Shown here piece after piece: positions 43,940 through 51,874 of a stretch of 64,000 nt of DNA (within the stretch, counting starts at the first letter, position 1; every line of letters starts with the position of its first letter). The notes below the pieces were generated by a model. That model saw only the letters and a list, made by a program, of their open reading frames with translations. It ran no database searches and was not told where the DNA came from. The position numbers and the translations under genes were made by a program. This DNA comes from Bordetella parapertussis (lineage in GTDB: Bacteria > Pseudomonadota > Gammaproteobacteria > Burkholderiales > SG8-41). Location: positions 1 to 64,000 of the forward strand of contig CAMCYP010000004.1 of assembly GCA_945885345.1 (NCBI GenBank), read 5' to 3'.

Positions 43940-44620
43940 CTATCGCGAACCAGTGACGGTTTTGCTGCCTTTCATTTCAACGTCGACACGGCGGTCAGGC
44001 TGCAGACAGGCGATAACTCTGGCGCTTTTCGCACCCCGGCAATCCCCCGGCTTGGTCACCGGTTGTGTCTCGCCCTTGCCTACCGCATCAATGCGGCCGG
44101 CCTGGACATTTTTGCTCACCAGATAATCCTTCACCGTATTAGCGCGGCGTTCTGAGAGTTTCTGGTTATAGGCCTTGCTGCCAAAACGGTCGGTATGACC
44201 GGTGGCGACAATGGTTTCGTAGGTCACTCCCTCAAGCTGGCTCACCAGTCCGTCCAGCATCACTTTGCCCTCGGGCTTCAGCGCTGACTTGTCGAAGGCA
44301 AACAGCGCATCGCCCGAAAAGCTGATTTTTTGCGGCATCGGCTTCGCCGGTACCACCGCAGGCGCCGTCGCTGCAACCACAGCCGGCTTCACCACCGGTG
44401 CCGCGGCAACGGGTTTGTCCACCGGATCGCAGCGCTCAACAGCGCGTGCCGGCGTCCAGTCGCTGGTGTGCCAGCACAGGCCGGTGCCGCTCATGACAAT
44501 GCTGTTGTCGATGGCATCCACCAGGTAACCCTGGTTCTTGCTGTCCGCGCCCTGCACCATCGCCGGCAACAGCAGCATTGCCGTAATTGCAGCGACCATC
44601 GGCTTCATTATCATTTGCAT
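43940..44620 (-). CDS. OmpA-family protein
   Basis: 226 residues. Signal peptide (MIMKPMVAAITAMLLLPAM, cut near VQGA), a short N-terminal domain with a cysteine pair (GLCWHTSDWTPARAVERC), an Ala/Pro/Val-rich linker, and a C-terminal OmpA domain with FAFDKSALKPEGKVMLD, ATGHTDRFGSKAYNQKLSER and a peptidoglycan-contact Arg in RRVDVEMKG. No beta-barrel, so a periplasmic peptidoglycan-binding protein. Several nearby ATG codons (44620, 44614, 44608) could be the start. Site 6 lies 101 bp upstream. Confidence 0.88.
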   Translation of the reverse strand: MQMIMKPMVAAITAMLLLPAMVQGADSKNQGYLVDAIDNSIVMSGTGLCWHTSDWTPARAVERCDPVDKPVAAAPVVKPAVVAATAPAVVPAKPMPQKISFSGDALFAFDKSALKPEGKVMLDGLVSQLEGVTYETIVATGHTDRFGSKAYNQKLSERRANTVKDYLVSKNVQAGRIDAVGKGETQPVTKPGDCRGAKSARVIACLQPDRRVDVEMKGSKTVTGSR

Positions 44621-44720
44621 TGCACTGACCCCAGGTAAATGGTTCCGGAGAAAATCCGGAACTGCGGCAAAAAATGTGTCTTGATGGAAACGGAGGATAG
44701 ACAGCGTTATACGATCCATC

Positions 44721-44736
44721 TGTACGCTGTCGCACG
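44721..44736. promoter_or_regulatory. Crp-like dyad site 6 (strong)
   Basis: TGTACG-CTGT-CGCACG, one mismatch at the last base. It is 101 bp before the OmpA-like gene. TATCCT is centred 32 bp from the dyad centre on the minus strand; a nearer TATAAC would instead place the dyad over the -35. Confidence 0.55.
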
Positions 44737-44794
44737 AACGGTCAAAACAGATACTGCTGCCATTCCGCCATGCAGACCATTACGGGATTCCTTT

Positions 44795-44810
44795 TGTGCG
44801 CTACCGCACT
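44795..44810. promoter_or_regulatory. Crp-like dyad site 7 (strong)
   Basis: TGTGCG-CTAC-CGCACT; the inner arms GTGCG/CGCAC are perfectly symmetric. It is 113 bp before regulator 3, with TATGGG centred about 31 bp downstream. Confidence 0.55.
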
Positions 44811-44922
44811 TATATGACCCTGATACCGGATATGGGCGTATGCTGGCTTTCCACATTACTTGACCTCAGCGTTGACCCATCCCGTTGCAGAACGGACCCG
44901 CGAGGCAGAAAGCAGCGCCTGC

Positions 44923-45675
44923 ATGCCCAGCCCCCACCATCCCGAGCAGAACCATCTGCTCGCTGTACTGCCCGCAATCGATTACGAGCGTCTGCTGCCG
45001 CAACTGGAACTCATTCCGCTGCCTCTCGGTTTGGCCGTCTACGAATCCGGACGTGATCAGGGTTATGTGTATTTCCCCACCACCAGCATCGTGTCCATGC
45101 TCTACGTCATGGAAGACGGCTCATCGGCTGAAATCGCGGTGGTCGGCAACGAAGGCCTGGTCGGTATCGCGCTGTTCATGGGCGGTGAAACCACATCAAG
45201 CCGCGCAGTCGTACAAAGCGCCGGCTTCGGTTACCGGCTGAAAGCCGCTGCCCTGAAAAAAGAGTTCGAGCGCGGTGGCGAATTGCAACATCTGCTGCTG
45301 CGTTACACGCAGGCCCTGATCACGCAAATGGCGCAGACCGCCGTCTGCAACCGGCATCACTCACTCGAACAGCAATTGTGCCGCTGGCTGCTGCTGAGCC
45401 TGGACCGGTTGTCCTCGAATGAACTGAAAATGACCCAGGAACTGATCGCCAACATGCTCGGCGTGCGCCGCGAAGGCGTCACCGAAGCCGCAGGACAGCT
45501 GCAGAAAGACGGGCTGATCGAATACAGTCGCGGCCACATCAAGGTCCTTGACCGGCCGGCGCTGGAAAAGCGGGTCTGCGAGTGTTACTCAGTGGTCAAA
45601 AGGGAAATGGACCGCTTGCTGCCCCAGACACGCACAGGTGATCCCGCAACCGGTTCAGGCCACAGCAAGCACTGA
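44923..45675 (+). CDS. Crp/Fnr-family regulator, paralog 3
   Basis: About 250 residues. Sensor domain LGLAVYESGRDQGYVYFPTT and EIAVVGNEGLVGIALFMGG, without Crp's cAMP contacts. Helix-turn-helix LIANMLGVRREGVTEAAGQL differs from paralogs 1 and 2 in the recognition helix (REGVTEA against RVGVTKA), so its target may differ slightly. C-terminal CECYSV. Start at the ATG 44923; a TTG at 44860 would add 21 residues. Convergent with the peroxiredoxin gene. Confidence 0.9.
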   Translation: MPSPHHPEQNHLLAVLPAIDYERLLPQLELIPLPLGLAVYESGRDQGYVYFPTTSIVSMLYVMEDGSSAEIAVVGNEGLVGIALFMGGETTSSRAVVQSAGFGYRLKAAALKKEFERGGELQHLLLRYTQALITQMAQTAVCNRHHSLEQQLCRWLLLSLDRLSSNELKMTQELIANMLGVRREGVTEAAGQLQKDGLIEYSRGHIKVLDRPALEKRVCECYSVVKREMDRLLPQTRTGDPATGSGHSKH

Positions 45676-45686
45676 GAGCAACCGGC

Positions 45687-46328
45687 CTATTTGTCCGGCT
45701 GTGGCGTGATGCGCAGATAAGGTTTGATCACTTTGTAACCCTTCGGGAATTTCTTTTTCAACACCTCAGAGTCGGTCAGTGACGGCACGATGATTACATC
45801 CTCGCCGTTCTGCCAGTTCACCGGCGTCGCCACGCTGTACTTGTCGGTGAGTTGCAATGAATCGATCACGCGCAGGATTTCATTGAAATTGCGGCCGGTG
45901 CTGGCGGGATAGGTAATCGTCGCGCGGATTTTCTTTTTCGGATCGATGATGAACACCGAGCGTACCGTCAGCGTGTCGTTCGCATTGGGATGAATCATGT
46001 CGTAGAGATTCGCCACCTTGCGATCAGGGTCACCGAGGATGGGGAAATCAACCTTGGTGCTTTGGGTTTCGTCGATGTCACCCACCCACTTTTTATGTGA
46101 ATCCACGTCATCGACGCTGACTGCCAGCACTTTGACATGGCGTTTGGCGAATTCGCTCTTGAGTTTGGCCGTGGCCCCCAGTTCGGTGGTGCATACCGGC
46201 GTGAAATCCTTGGGATGTGAAAACAGCACGCCCCACTGCTCGCCCAGCCATTGGTGGAAATGGATCGGGCCGGCGGTTGAATCCTGGGTGAAATCAGGGG
46301 CGATGTCGCCCAAACGCAATGTGCTCAT
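45687..46328 (-). CDS. 1-Cys peroxiredoxin (Prx6-type)
   Basis: Cytosolic peroxidase of 213 residues that reduces hydrogen peroxide and alkyl hydroperoxides. The peroxidatic Cys is in SHPKDFTPVCTTELG. The long C-terminal domain (GRNFNEILRVIDSLQLTD, ATPVNWQNGEDVIIVP) marks the Prx6 subfamily, and no resolving Cys is visible. Good ribosome site AGGAGA before the ATG. Convergent with Crp/Fnr paralog 3. Confidence 0.95.
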   Translation of the reverse strand: MSTLRLGDIAPDFTQDSTAGPIHFHQWLGEQWGVLFSHPKDFTPVCTTELGATAKLKSEFAKRHVKVLAVSVDDVDSHKKWVGDIDETQSTKVDFPILGDPDRKVANLYDMIHPNANDTLTVRSVFIIDPKKKIRATITYPASTGRNFNEILRVIDSLQLTDKYSVATPVNWQNGEDVIIVPSLTDSEVLKKKFPKGYKVIKPYLRITPQPDK

Positions 46329-46645
46329 GAAGGTCTCCTTGTAATACGGTCATTCAGCTTATGCCGCCGGCAACAGAACCAGAAGGAACAAAAAGCAATA
46401 TCCATCGCCTGACTTCCTATATGGGACAGCGACAGACCGGATTTGACACCGAAATTTTTATAACACATTGTTTTTAAAAGATTTTATTGCCAGCCACAGC
46501 ACAAAAAATGAGCAGGCGGCGAGCCAAGTGCAGCGCTTTCCTGTATCATCCATCTCCCCCCGATGCGCCAGCCTGATTTGGGTCTTATTTGGGTAACTGA
46601 CTGGGCCGGCGCTGATCCAACTGACTGCAAAGAGAGGCTTCTGAA
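46329..46645. other. 317 bp intergenic region
   Basis: Between the divergent peroxiredoxin and a small winged-helix gene. It holds an AT-rich stretch near 46450-46495, a direct repeat of ATTTGGGT (46576-46583 and 46587-46594), and no convincing gene. No Crp-like dyad was seen here. Confidence 0.6.
46576..46594. promoter_or_regulatory. ATTTGGGT tandem repeat
   Basis: Two copies of ATTTGGGT with starts 11 bp apart, 52 bp before the winged-helix gene. One-turn spacing suggests a two-subunit binding site, possibly for autoregulation. Confidence 0.35.
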
Positions 46646-46918
46646 ATGCAAGCAATTCTGGATTATTTGGCAAACAGCGGCGAACAACTGGATTCGGAAA
46701 TCGCCGCAGCGACCGGTCTCTCCGTGGCGACCGTGCGTGCGCGCGCCACCGACCTGCACGCCAAGGGTGCCATCATGGTGTGCCGCTCGATTCGCTACAA
46801 AGACGGCAAGGAAGTCGAAGCCATGTTGTGCCGCATCTCCGGCTACATCCCGCCCGCAGCACCCGGCCGCAAATCCAAAGCGCAAATGCCGCCGAAAAGC
46901 ACCGCAACGATCGACTGA
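46646..46918 (+). CDS. Small winged-helix-like DNA-binding protein
   Basis: 90 residues. MQAILDYLANSGEQLDSEIA then ATGLSVATVRARATDLHAKG reads as helix-turn-helix plus wing (IMVCRSIRYKDGKEVEAML), similar to small MarR/ArsR-like regulators. The basic end (GRKSKAQMPPKS) may aid DNA binding. Ribosome site AGAGAGG upstream. Stand-alone with its own terminator. Target unknown, possibly its own promoter. Confidence 0.7.
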   Translation: MQAILDYLANSGEQLDSEIAAATGLSVATVRARATDLHAKGAIMVCRSIRYKDGKEVEAMLCRISGYIPPAAPGRKSKAQMPPKSTATID

Positions 46919-46943
46919 TCACTGCGCTGTTCTGATCGCGAAA

Positions 46944-46975
46944 AAAAGCCCGCTGAGGTCAGCGGGCTTTTTGTT
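46944..46975. terminator. Bidirectional terminator
   Basis: Stem AAGCCCGCTGA/TCAGCGGGCTT with a two-base loop (46946-46969), A-tract before and TTTTTGTTT after. It serves the winged-helix gene and the convergent Bug gene. Confidence 0.88.
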
Positions 46976-46989
46976 TGCGGTGCTGCCAT

Positions 46990-47952
46990 TCAATCGCCGC
47001 GGATCTTCGCCTCGCGAATCACCTTCGCATATTTCACCAGATCAGACTGCACCAGCTTGTCCATGGCCTCGGGCGAATCCGGCTGCAGGTCATAGCCCTG
47101 GTCGATCAGCCGCTTCGAAACCGCCGGCAGCGTCACCACCTTCCTCACGTCGGCGTTGACCTTGCGCAGGATCGGTTTCTGCACACCCGCCGGCGCCACC
47201 ATGCCGACCCAGGTTTCGACGATGACACCGGGCAGGGTTTCATTCAGCGTCGGCAAATCAGGCGCCAGCGACGAACGTTTGGTGCTGGCGATGGCCAGCA
47301 CCCGCACCCGGCCCGCTTTCTCATATACCCGCACCGAAGCCAGGCTGGCAAAACCCATTCCCACTTCGCCGGTAAGAATCGCCGCCATCGCCGGATTGCC
47401 GCCCTTGTAAGGCACATGCGTGATATCGACTTTTGCCGCGAGCTTCAGCATTTCACCGGCGATGTTGCTGGTCGTGCCGTTGCCGGTCGTGCTGTAAGCC
47501 AGCTTTGAGCTTTTCGCCAGCGCGATCAGTTCCTTGACGGATTTCGCCGGCAGCGAGTTGTTCACTGCCAGTGCTGTAGGCAGATCGGCGATCTTGATGA
47601 CGCCGGCCAGCTGTTTGCCGACATCCAGCCGGTTGAGCAGCACCAGGTTCGGCGCGAGGTTGGCGTTGATCATCAGCATCGTGTATCCGTCGGCAGGCGC
47701 CTTGGCCACCATTTCCGTGCCGAGGAAAACGCCGGCGCCGGGCCGGTTATCGACCACCACAGACTGCCCCCACATCGGCGTCAGCTCCAGCGCCACCGCG
47801 CGCGCCATGATGTCCAGTCCGCCGCCCGGCGACGCAGGAACCACCAGCCGCACCGACTTGACCGGATAGTCCTGAGCCGGTGCAGCGCCTGCTGCCAACG
47901 CACAGCCCATCAAGCATGCCGCGGCGAACTGCGGCTTCAGATATTGTTTCAT
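46990..47952 (-). CDS. Bug-family (TctC-type) periplasmic solute-binding protein
   Basis: 320 residues with signal peptide (FAAACLMGCALAAGAAPAQ). Bug motifs: KSVRLVVPASPGGGLDIMAR, DNRPGAGVFLGTEMVAKAPA, DGYTMLMINANLA and HVPYKGGNPAMAAILTGEVG. Start at 47952 with GGGGAG seven bases before. It lies 19 bp after an alpha/beta hydrolase gene on the same strand, so the solute may be a substrate or product of that hydrolase. No TctA/TctB nearby. Confidence 0.92.
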   Translation of the reverse strand: MKQYLKPQFAAACLMGCALAAGAAPAQDYPVKSVRLVVPASPGGGLDIMARAVALELTPMWGQSVVVDNRPGAGVFLGTEMVAKAPADGYTMLMINANLAPNLVLLNRLDVGKQLAGVIKIADLPTALAVNNSLPAKSVKELIALAKSSKLAYSTTGNGTTSNIAGEMLKLAAKVDITHVPYKGGNPAMAAILTGEVGMGFASLASVRVYEKAGRVRVLAIASTKRSSLAPDLPTLNETLPGVIVETWVGMVAPAGVQKPILRKVNADVRKVVTLPAVSKRLIDQGYDLQPDSPEAMDKLVQSDLVKYAKVIREAKIRGD

Positions 47953-47971
47953 TGCCATTCTCCCCAACATT

Positions 47972-49063
47972 CTATTTAACTTTTTTCTCCAGCCACCGCT
48001 GAAAATACGCCGCAATCTCAAGGTTGTTCTTCTCCAGCATCATCATGTGCCCGTTGCCACGTATGCCGACATCGGCCAGCCGCACAAAATCGTGTTCCAC
48101 GCCGGCCTGCTTCAGGAACAGCGACGTGCAGTGATCGTATGGCGCGTGATACGAGGCCTCGGCGGTCACGATCAGGATCGGGATGTTTTTCAGGTTGGGC
48201 AGCTGTCGCGCCGGCTCGGCCTGCAGCCAGCAATGCACCAGCCCCGGGCCATCCGCTACCTCCTGACGTACGAACTTCAGTGCATCGGCGGATGCCACGG
48301 CCGGCGAGAACATCAACGGACCGCGGGTGATGCCCCAGGGCCGCGTGATCCTGTCTTCCTCGAAATAATCCGGCGGCCCCTTGAATTTCATTTCCCATAC
48401 CGGCGCACCATTGGGCTCCACCGCAAGAATGCCACGCACCAGTTTCGGCCGCGCATCGGCAATGGTCCAGCCCAGCGGCCCGCCCTGGGAATGCGTCAGC
48501 AGCACTGCCGGGCCGATGCGGTCGAGCAGTTCACTGCCCGCTTCGCGCAACAGCGCTTCGATGCTGCTGATGTCTTCCATGCCCTCGACTTGGGAGGCAT
48601 AAAACTGGTCGAAGGCCGCATCACCGGCAACACCGCTGCCGGGCCATTGCGTATGCAGCTTCGCCTGCGGCCAGTGTCCGGCATTCTCCGGTGCGGAAAA
48701 CCGCCGCTCGGTGATCGCCGTGCCACGGTGCACCGACGGACCGTAGCTGCGCGGAAAATAACCCGAGCGCCCGCGCCCCGGCTGATCCACCACGTACACC
48801 GCGTAATCCTGTGCGAGAAAATAATCCGCCCAGCCGCGACGCCCGTCCGGTGTACCGAGGAAGTTGACGCCGGTCTGACCGCCACCGTGGATCATCACAA
48901 TTGGATAGGGAAAGCGCTGATTGGCCGGGATCTGGTACTGCACGTACATCTGGCCCGCCATCGTGTCATCGTCCTTGCGATAACGGCCGCCCGTGAAAAA
49001 ACAGCCCTGGTCGGCGATCTCAAGGGGGCGTTTTGCATCAAACAAGGTGTCGTCTGCTGCCAT
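47972..49063 (-). CDS. Alpha/beta hydrolase
   Basis: Cytosolic hydrolase of 363 residues. Oxyanion region MIHGGGQTGVNF, nucleophile Ser in LLTHSQGGPLGW, catalytic His near the end in GIRGNGHMMMLE, and a long cap region between. This resembles esterases and lactonases of aromatic-compound breakdown, but the substrate is not decided. Operon with the Bug gene downstream. Confidence 0.85.
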   Translation of the reverse strand: MAADDTLFDAKRPLEIADQGCFFTGGRYRKDDDTMAGQMYVQYQIPANQRFPYPIVMIHGGGQTGVNFLGTPDGRRGWADYFLAQDYAVYVVDQPGRGRSGYFPRSYGPSVHRGTAITERRFSAPENAGHWPQAKLHTQWPGSGVAGDAAFDQFYASQVEGMEDISSIEALLREAGSELLDRIGPAVLLTHSQGGPLGWTIADARPKLVRGILAVEPNGAPVWEMKFKGPPDYFEEDRITRPWGITRGPLMFSPAVASADALKFVRQEVADGPGLVHCWLQAEPARQLPNLKNIPILIVTAEASYHAPYDHCTSLFLKQAGVEHDFVRLADVGIRGNGHMMMLEKNNLEIAAYFQRWLEKKVK

Positions 49064-49274
49064 GCCGGATTCTCGTAAAAATTTTGGGGAAGTGCCTGGA
49101 ACAACGGCCCGTCTAGCTGCGGGCGATGGATGCGGAAAGTTTAAACCGCTTGCAGTGATGGACGGTGAGCAAGTCCGCGATGCGAAAAAAGGTTCAGGCA
49201 GGGTACCCGGCGCACCGGCATCACAAACCCTAAATCGTTGTTTTTCTTTGATTACCGGCCTTGCTTACACAACG

Positions 49275-49288
49275 TTGATCTGCATCAA
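49275..49288. promoter_or_regulatory. FNR/ANR-type box upstream of cytochrome b561
   Basis: TTGAT-CTGC-ATCAA, a perfect match to TTGAT-N4-ATCAA. GACAAT at 49311-49316 is a candidate -10, placing the dyad centre at about -41.5 (class II). It lies about 58 bp before the proposed TTG start. Confidence 0.62.
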
Positions 49289-49345
49289 CAGCACACCGCA
49301 TCCGGCAATCGACAATCCAAGAAACACACCGATCTGGAATCTGCC

Positions 49346-49924
49346 TTGAACCTGCTCAACACCAAAGAACGTTATGGCGCTCTGTCCATTACCATGCATT
49401 GGTTGATGCTGCTGCTGCTGATTGCCGTCTATGTCTGCGCCGACTTGCGCGACATTTTTCCCCGGGGCAGCTACCTGCGCGAGAGCATGAAAGTCTGGCA
49501 CAACGAACTGGGCCTGCTGGTGTTTGCGCTGGTCTGGCTGCGCCTGGCCCTGCACCTGTTCAGCCTCAGCCCCGCAATCCAGCCGCCATCTGCCGGCTGG
49601 CAGATCAATGCCGCAAAACTGATGCATTTCGCACTGTATGCGCTGATGATCGGCGCACCATTACTGGGCTGGCTTACCCTGAGTGCCGCCGGCAAACCGA
49701 TACTCTTCTTCGGTTACGAACTGCCGGCGCTGCTGGGCCCCGACAGAGCTCTTGGAAAAACAATCAAGGAAGTGCACGAAACGGCCGGCTCGGCGGGTTA
49801 TGTACTGATCGGCGCACACGCACTCGCTGCACTGTTCCACCACTACATCGTCAAGGACAACACGCTGCTGCGGATGCTGCCACGGCGCAATGCCCGCTCT
49901 GGCGCGCGTACGTTGGATCGCTAA
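49346..49924 (+). CDS. Cytochrome b561 family protein
   Basis: Di-heme membrane cytochrome of 192 residues with four helices that passes electrons from quinol or to oxygen species. Conserved features: RYGALSITMHWLMLLLLIAV with a heme His, KVWHNELGLLVFALVWLRL, KLMHFALYALMIGAPLLGW and HALAALFHHYIVKDNTLLRML. No ATG fits the N-terminus; a TTG at 49346, with GGAA seven bases before, places the start just ahead of the conserved RYG. An FNR-type promoter lies upstream. It ends overlapping the convergent cyclase gene by 4 bp. Confidence 0.9.
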   Translation: MNLLNTKERYGALSITMHWLMLLLLIAVYVCADLRDIFPRGSYLRESMKVWHNELGLLVFALVWLRLALHLFSLSPAIQPPSAGWQINAAKLMHFALYALMIGAPLLGWLTLSAAGKPILFFGYELPALLGPDRALGKTIKEVHETAGSAGYVLIGAHALAALFHHYIVKDNTLLRMLPRRNARSGARTLDR

Positions 49925-50886
49925 CTCTCCTGCGCCTCTGCCACCCGCATGGTCCGGTTCCTTCCTGCACCCTTGGCTTCATAAAGCGCCACATCTGCGC
50001 GCTTTAATGCGTTCTCTGCGGCAACATCCTCCGCCAGCAGCGTCGCGACACCCGCACTGACTGTATAGGTAATGGTGTCATCGCCTTCGGTCACGCCCTG
50101 TGCAGCGACATTCAGACGCATCCGTTCTGCCAGCAGGAAGGCGCCATCGCTGTCCGTATCGGGCAGCATCACGGCAAATTCCTCGCCGCCGATACGCGCG
50201 AACAGATCAGTCTGGCGCAACACGGCGTAGGCACTGGCACACAGGTTTTTCAGCACCCGGTCGCCGGTCGCATGTCCCCAGCGGTCATTGACGCGCTTGA
50301 AATAATCAATGTCCAGCATGATGAAGGACAGCTTGCGTCCGAAGCGCCGGGCGCGAACGAACTCTTGCGTCACCCGCTCAAAAAAATAACGGCGATTGGC
50401 AACACCGGTCAGCGGATCTCGCTGCGACAGTTGCTGCAAAGCGGCTTCGGTCTGCTTGCGCACAGTGACATCCCGGAAAAACCATACCCGCCCCAGGTAC
50501 TGGCGACCCGCACTCCACAACGCCTTTGAATGCCGCTCCAGCGTACGGCCATCCGTCAGTTCGATTTCGCAATAATCCTCAAGCAGCGGATCGGCGTACA
50601 GCGCCTGCACCCGCCGCAGAAAATTCTCCTGGTCCTTCACCAGCTTCGTGGCCCGCACCAGCAACGACTGGTCTGCCATGCCCGTCAAATGCCCGCTGTG
50701 ATCCCCAGGGACTTCCTCCGGCGCAAGGCCCAATACATCGAACAACCGCTGGTTGTGCGAAACGATGACACCCTCATCGTCCACCACGAGGATGCCATCG
50801 GGAGAGGCTTCCTGGATTGCCGTGACTAACGACTTCTGGAATTCCTGATCGTCATGCGCCGCATCAGGATCGCGAGTAGGAGACAT
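49921..50886 (-). CDS. PAS-GGDEF diguanylate cyclase
   Basis: 321 residues. N-terminal PAS domain (ILVVDDEGVIVSHNQRLFDV, FFRDVTVRKQ) then a GGDEF domain (DPLTGVANRRYFFERV) with the active motif GGEEF at residues 233-237. An inhibitory I-site RQTD lies five residues before it, so product feedback is expected. It makes cyclic-di-GMP. No transmembrane segment. Start at the ATG 50886; the longer frame to 50949 is less likely. Convergent with cytochrome b561. Confidence 0.95.
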   Translation of the reverse strand: MSPTRDPDAAHDDQEFQKSLVTAIQEASPDGILVVDDEGVIVSHNQRLFDVLGLAPEEVPGDHSGHLTGMADQSLLVRATKLVKDQENFLRRVQALYADPLLEDYCEIELTDGRTLERHSKALWSAGRQYLGRVWFFRDVTVRKQTEAALQQLSQRDPLTGVANRRYFFERVTQEFVRARRFGRKLSFIMLDIDYFKRVNDRWGHATGDRVLKNLCASAYAVLRQTDLFARIGGEEFAVMLPDTDSDGAFLLAERMRLNVAAQGVTEGDDTITYTVSAGVATLLAEDVAAENALKRADVALYEAKGAGRNRTMRVAEAQES

Positions 50887-51047
50887 GTATGGGCCAGCGA
50901 ATGTGGTGGGTTCACATAGTGTAGCCCGTCGTTCGCACGACAGCAGCATTTCTTCGTGACATGGCTTACGATGCGTCTGCTGACAAACAACATGTCACTT
51001 GCCACACAATCCACTACCCCAACACCACCCCAACTCCGGAGAATTCC

Positions 51048-51656
51048 ATGCTGCGCATCTACGGCTCCGCCAACTCCCGCGCCCTCCGTGTCATCTGGAT
51101 GGCCGGTGAACTCAAACTGGAATACCACCATGAAGACTGGCTGCCGCGCGCGCCGGAAACGCAGACACCGGCCTACCGCGCGCTGAATGCCAACGGCCGC
51201 GTGCCGACCATCGATGACAACGGTTTCATCCTGTCGGAGTCGATGGCAATCAACATCTACCTCGCGCAAAAACACCACAGCCCACTGTGGCCCGCCGACC
51301 TGAAACAGCAGGCACTGGTACTGCAGTGGAGCCTGTGGGAAACCGACCGCCTCGACCGCCAGATCGTCGATTACGTACGCCACACCGTGGCACTGCCCGC
51401 GGCCGAACGCAAGGCCGACATCGCCGCCGCCAACTGGAAACAGGTCACACCCGCATTCGATGTGCTGGAAACTTCACTCACCGAATCGACCTGGCTGATC
51501 GGCGAAACGTTTACCGTCGCCGACGTCAATGTCGCAGGTGCGCTGTATCGTGCGCTGTCGATTGATCTCGGCCAATGGCCGCGCCTCGACCACTGGATGA
51601 AGCGTTGCTGGGACCGCCCGGCGGCCAAAGCGGCGCGTGCAATGCGCGAAAAATAA
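51048..51656 (+). CDS. Glutathione S-transferase family protein
   Basis: 202 residues, thioredoxin-like N-terminal domain (RIYGSANSRALRVIWMAGEL, NGRVPTIDDNGFILSESMAI with the cis-proline and the Ser that contacts glutathione) and an all-helical C-terminal domain (GETFTVADVNVAGAL). It conjugates or reduces electrophiles with glutathione. Start at 51048 with GGAG upstream. Monocistronic; substrate not known. Confidence 0.92.
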   Translation: MLRIYGSANSRALRVIWMAGELKLEYHHEDWLPRAPETQTPAYRALNANGRVPTIDDNGFILSESMAINIYLAQKHHSPLWPADLKQQALVLQWSLWETDRLDRQIVDYVRHTVALPAAERKADIAAANWKQVTPAFDVLETSLTESTWLIGETFTVADVNVAGALYRALSIDLGQWPRLDHWMKRCWDRPAAKAARAMREK

Positions 51657-51874
51657 CGTCGCCTGCAGCGCAGGCTGCAGCGCCCGAGAAATAATATAAG
51701 TATTTGTTTTTATTGAAATTTAAATAATTTCATTGTAATGCGTCGTAACGAATGCATGACGGATGCCGGCTGCTGGCGCGGGCCGGCAGATGGCGTAAGC
51801 TGCTGCAGCTGCTCGCGTCGGCCACAACAATAATCCGCCGCGCGACTGCCCATTCAACAACTGTCGGGGGAGCC

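Noticed and set aside
50928-50941. Short dyad GTCGT-TCGC-ACGAC before the diguanylate cyclase
   Set aside because: Arms of five bases only; it does not match the Crp-like motif and could be chance in GC-rich DNA.
51661-51675. Hairpin GCCTGC-AGC-GCAGGC after the glutathione S-transferase gene
   Set aside because: Only a 6 bp stem and followed by more GC rather than T; terminator not supported.
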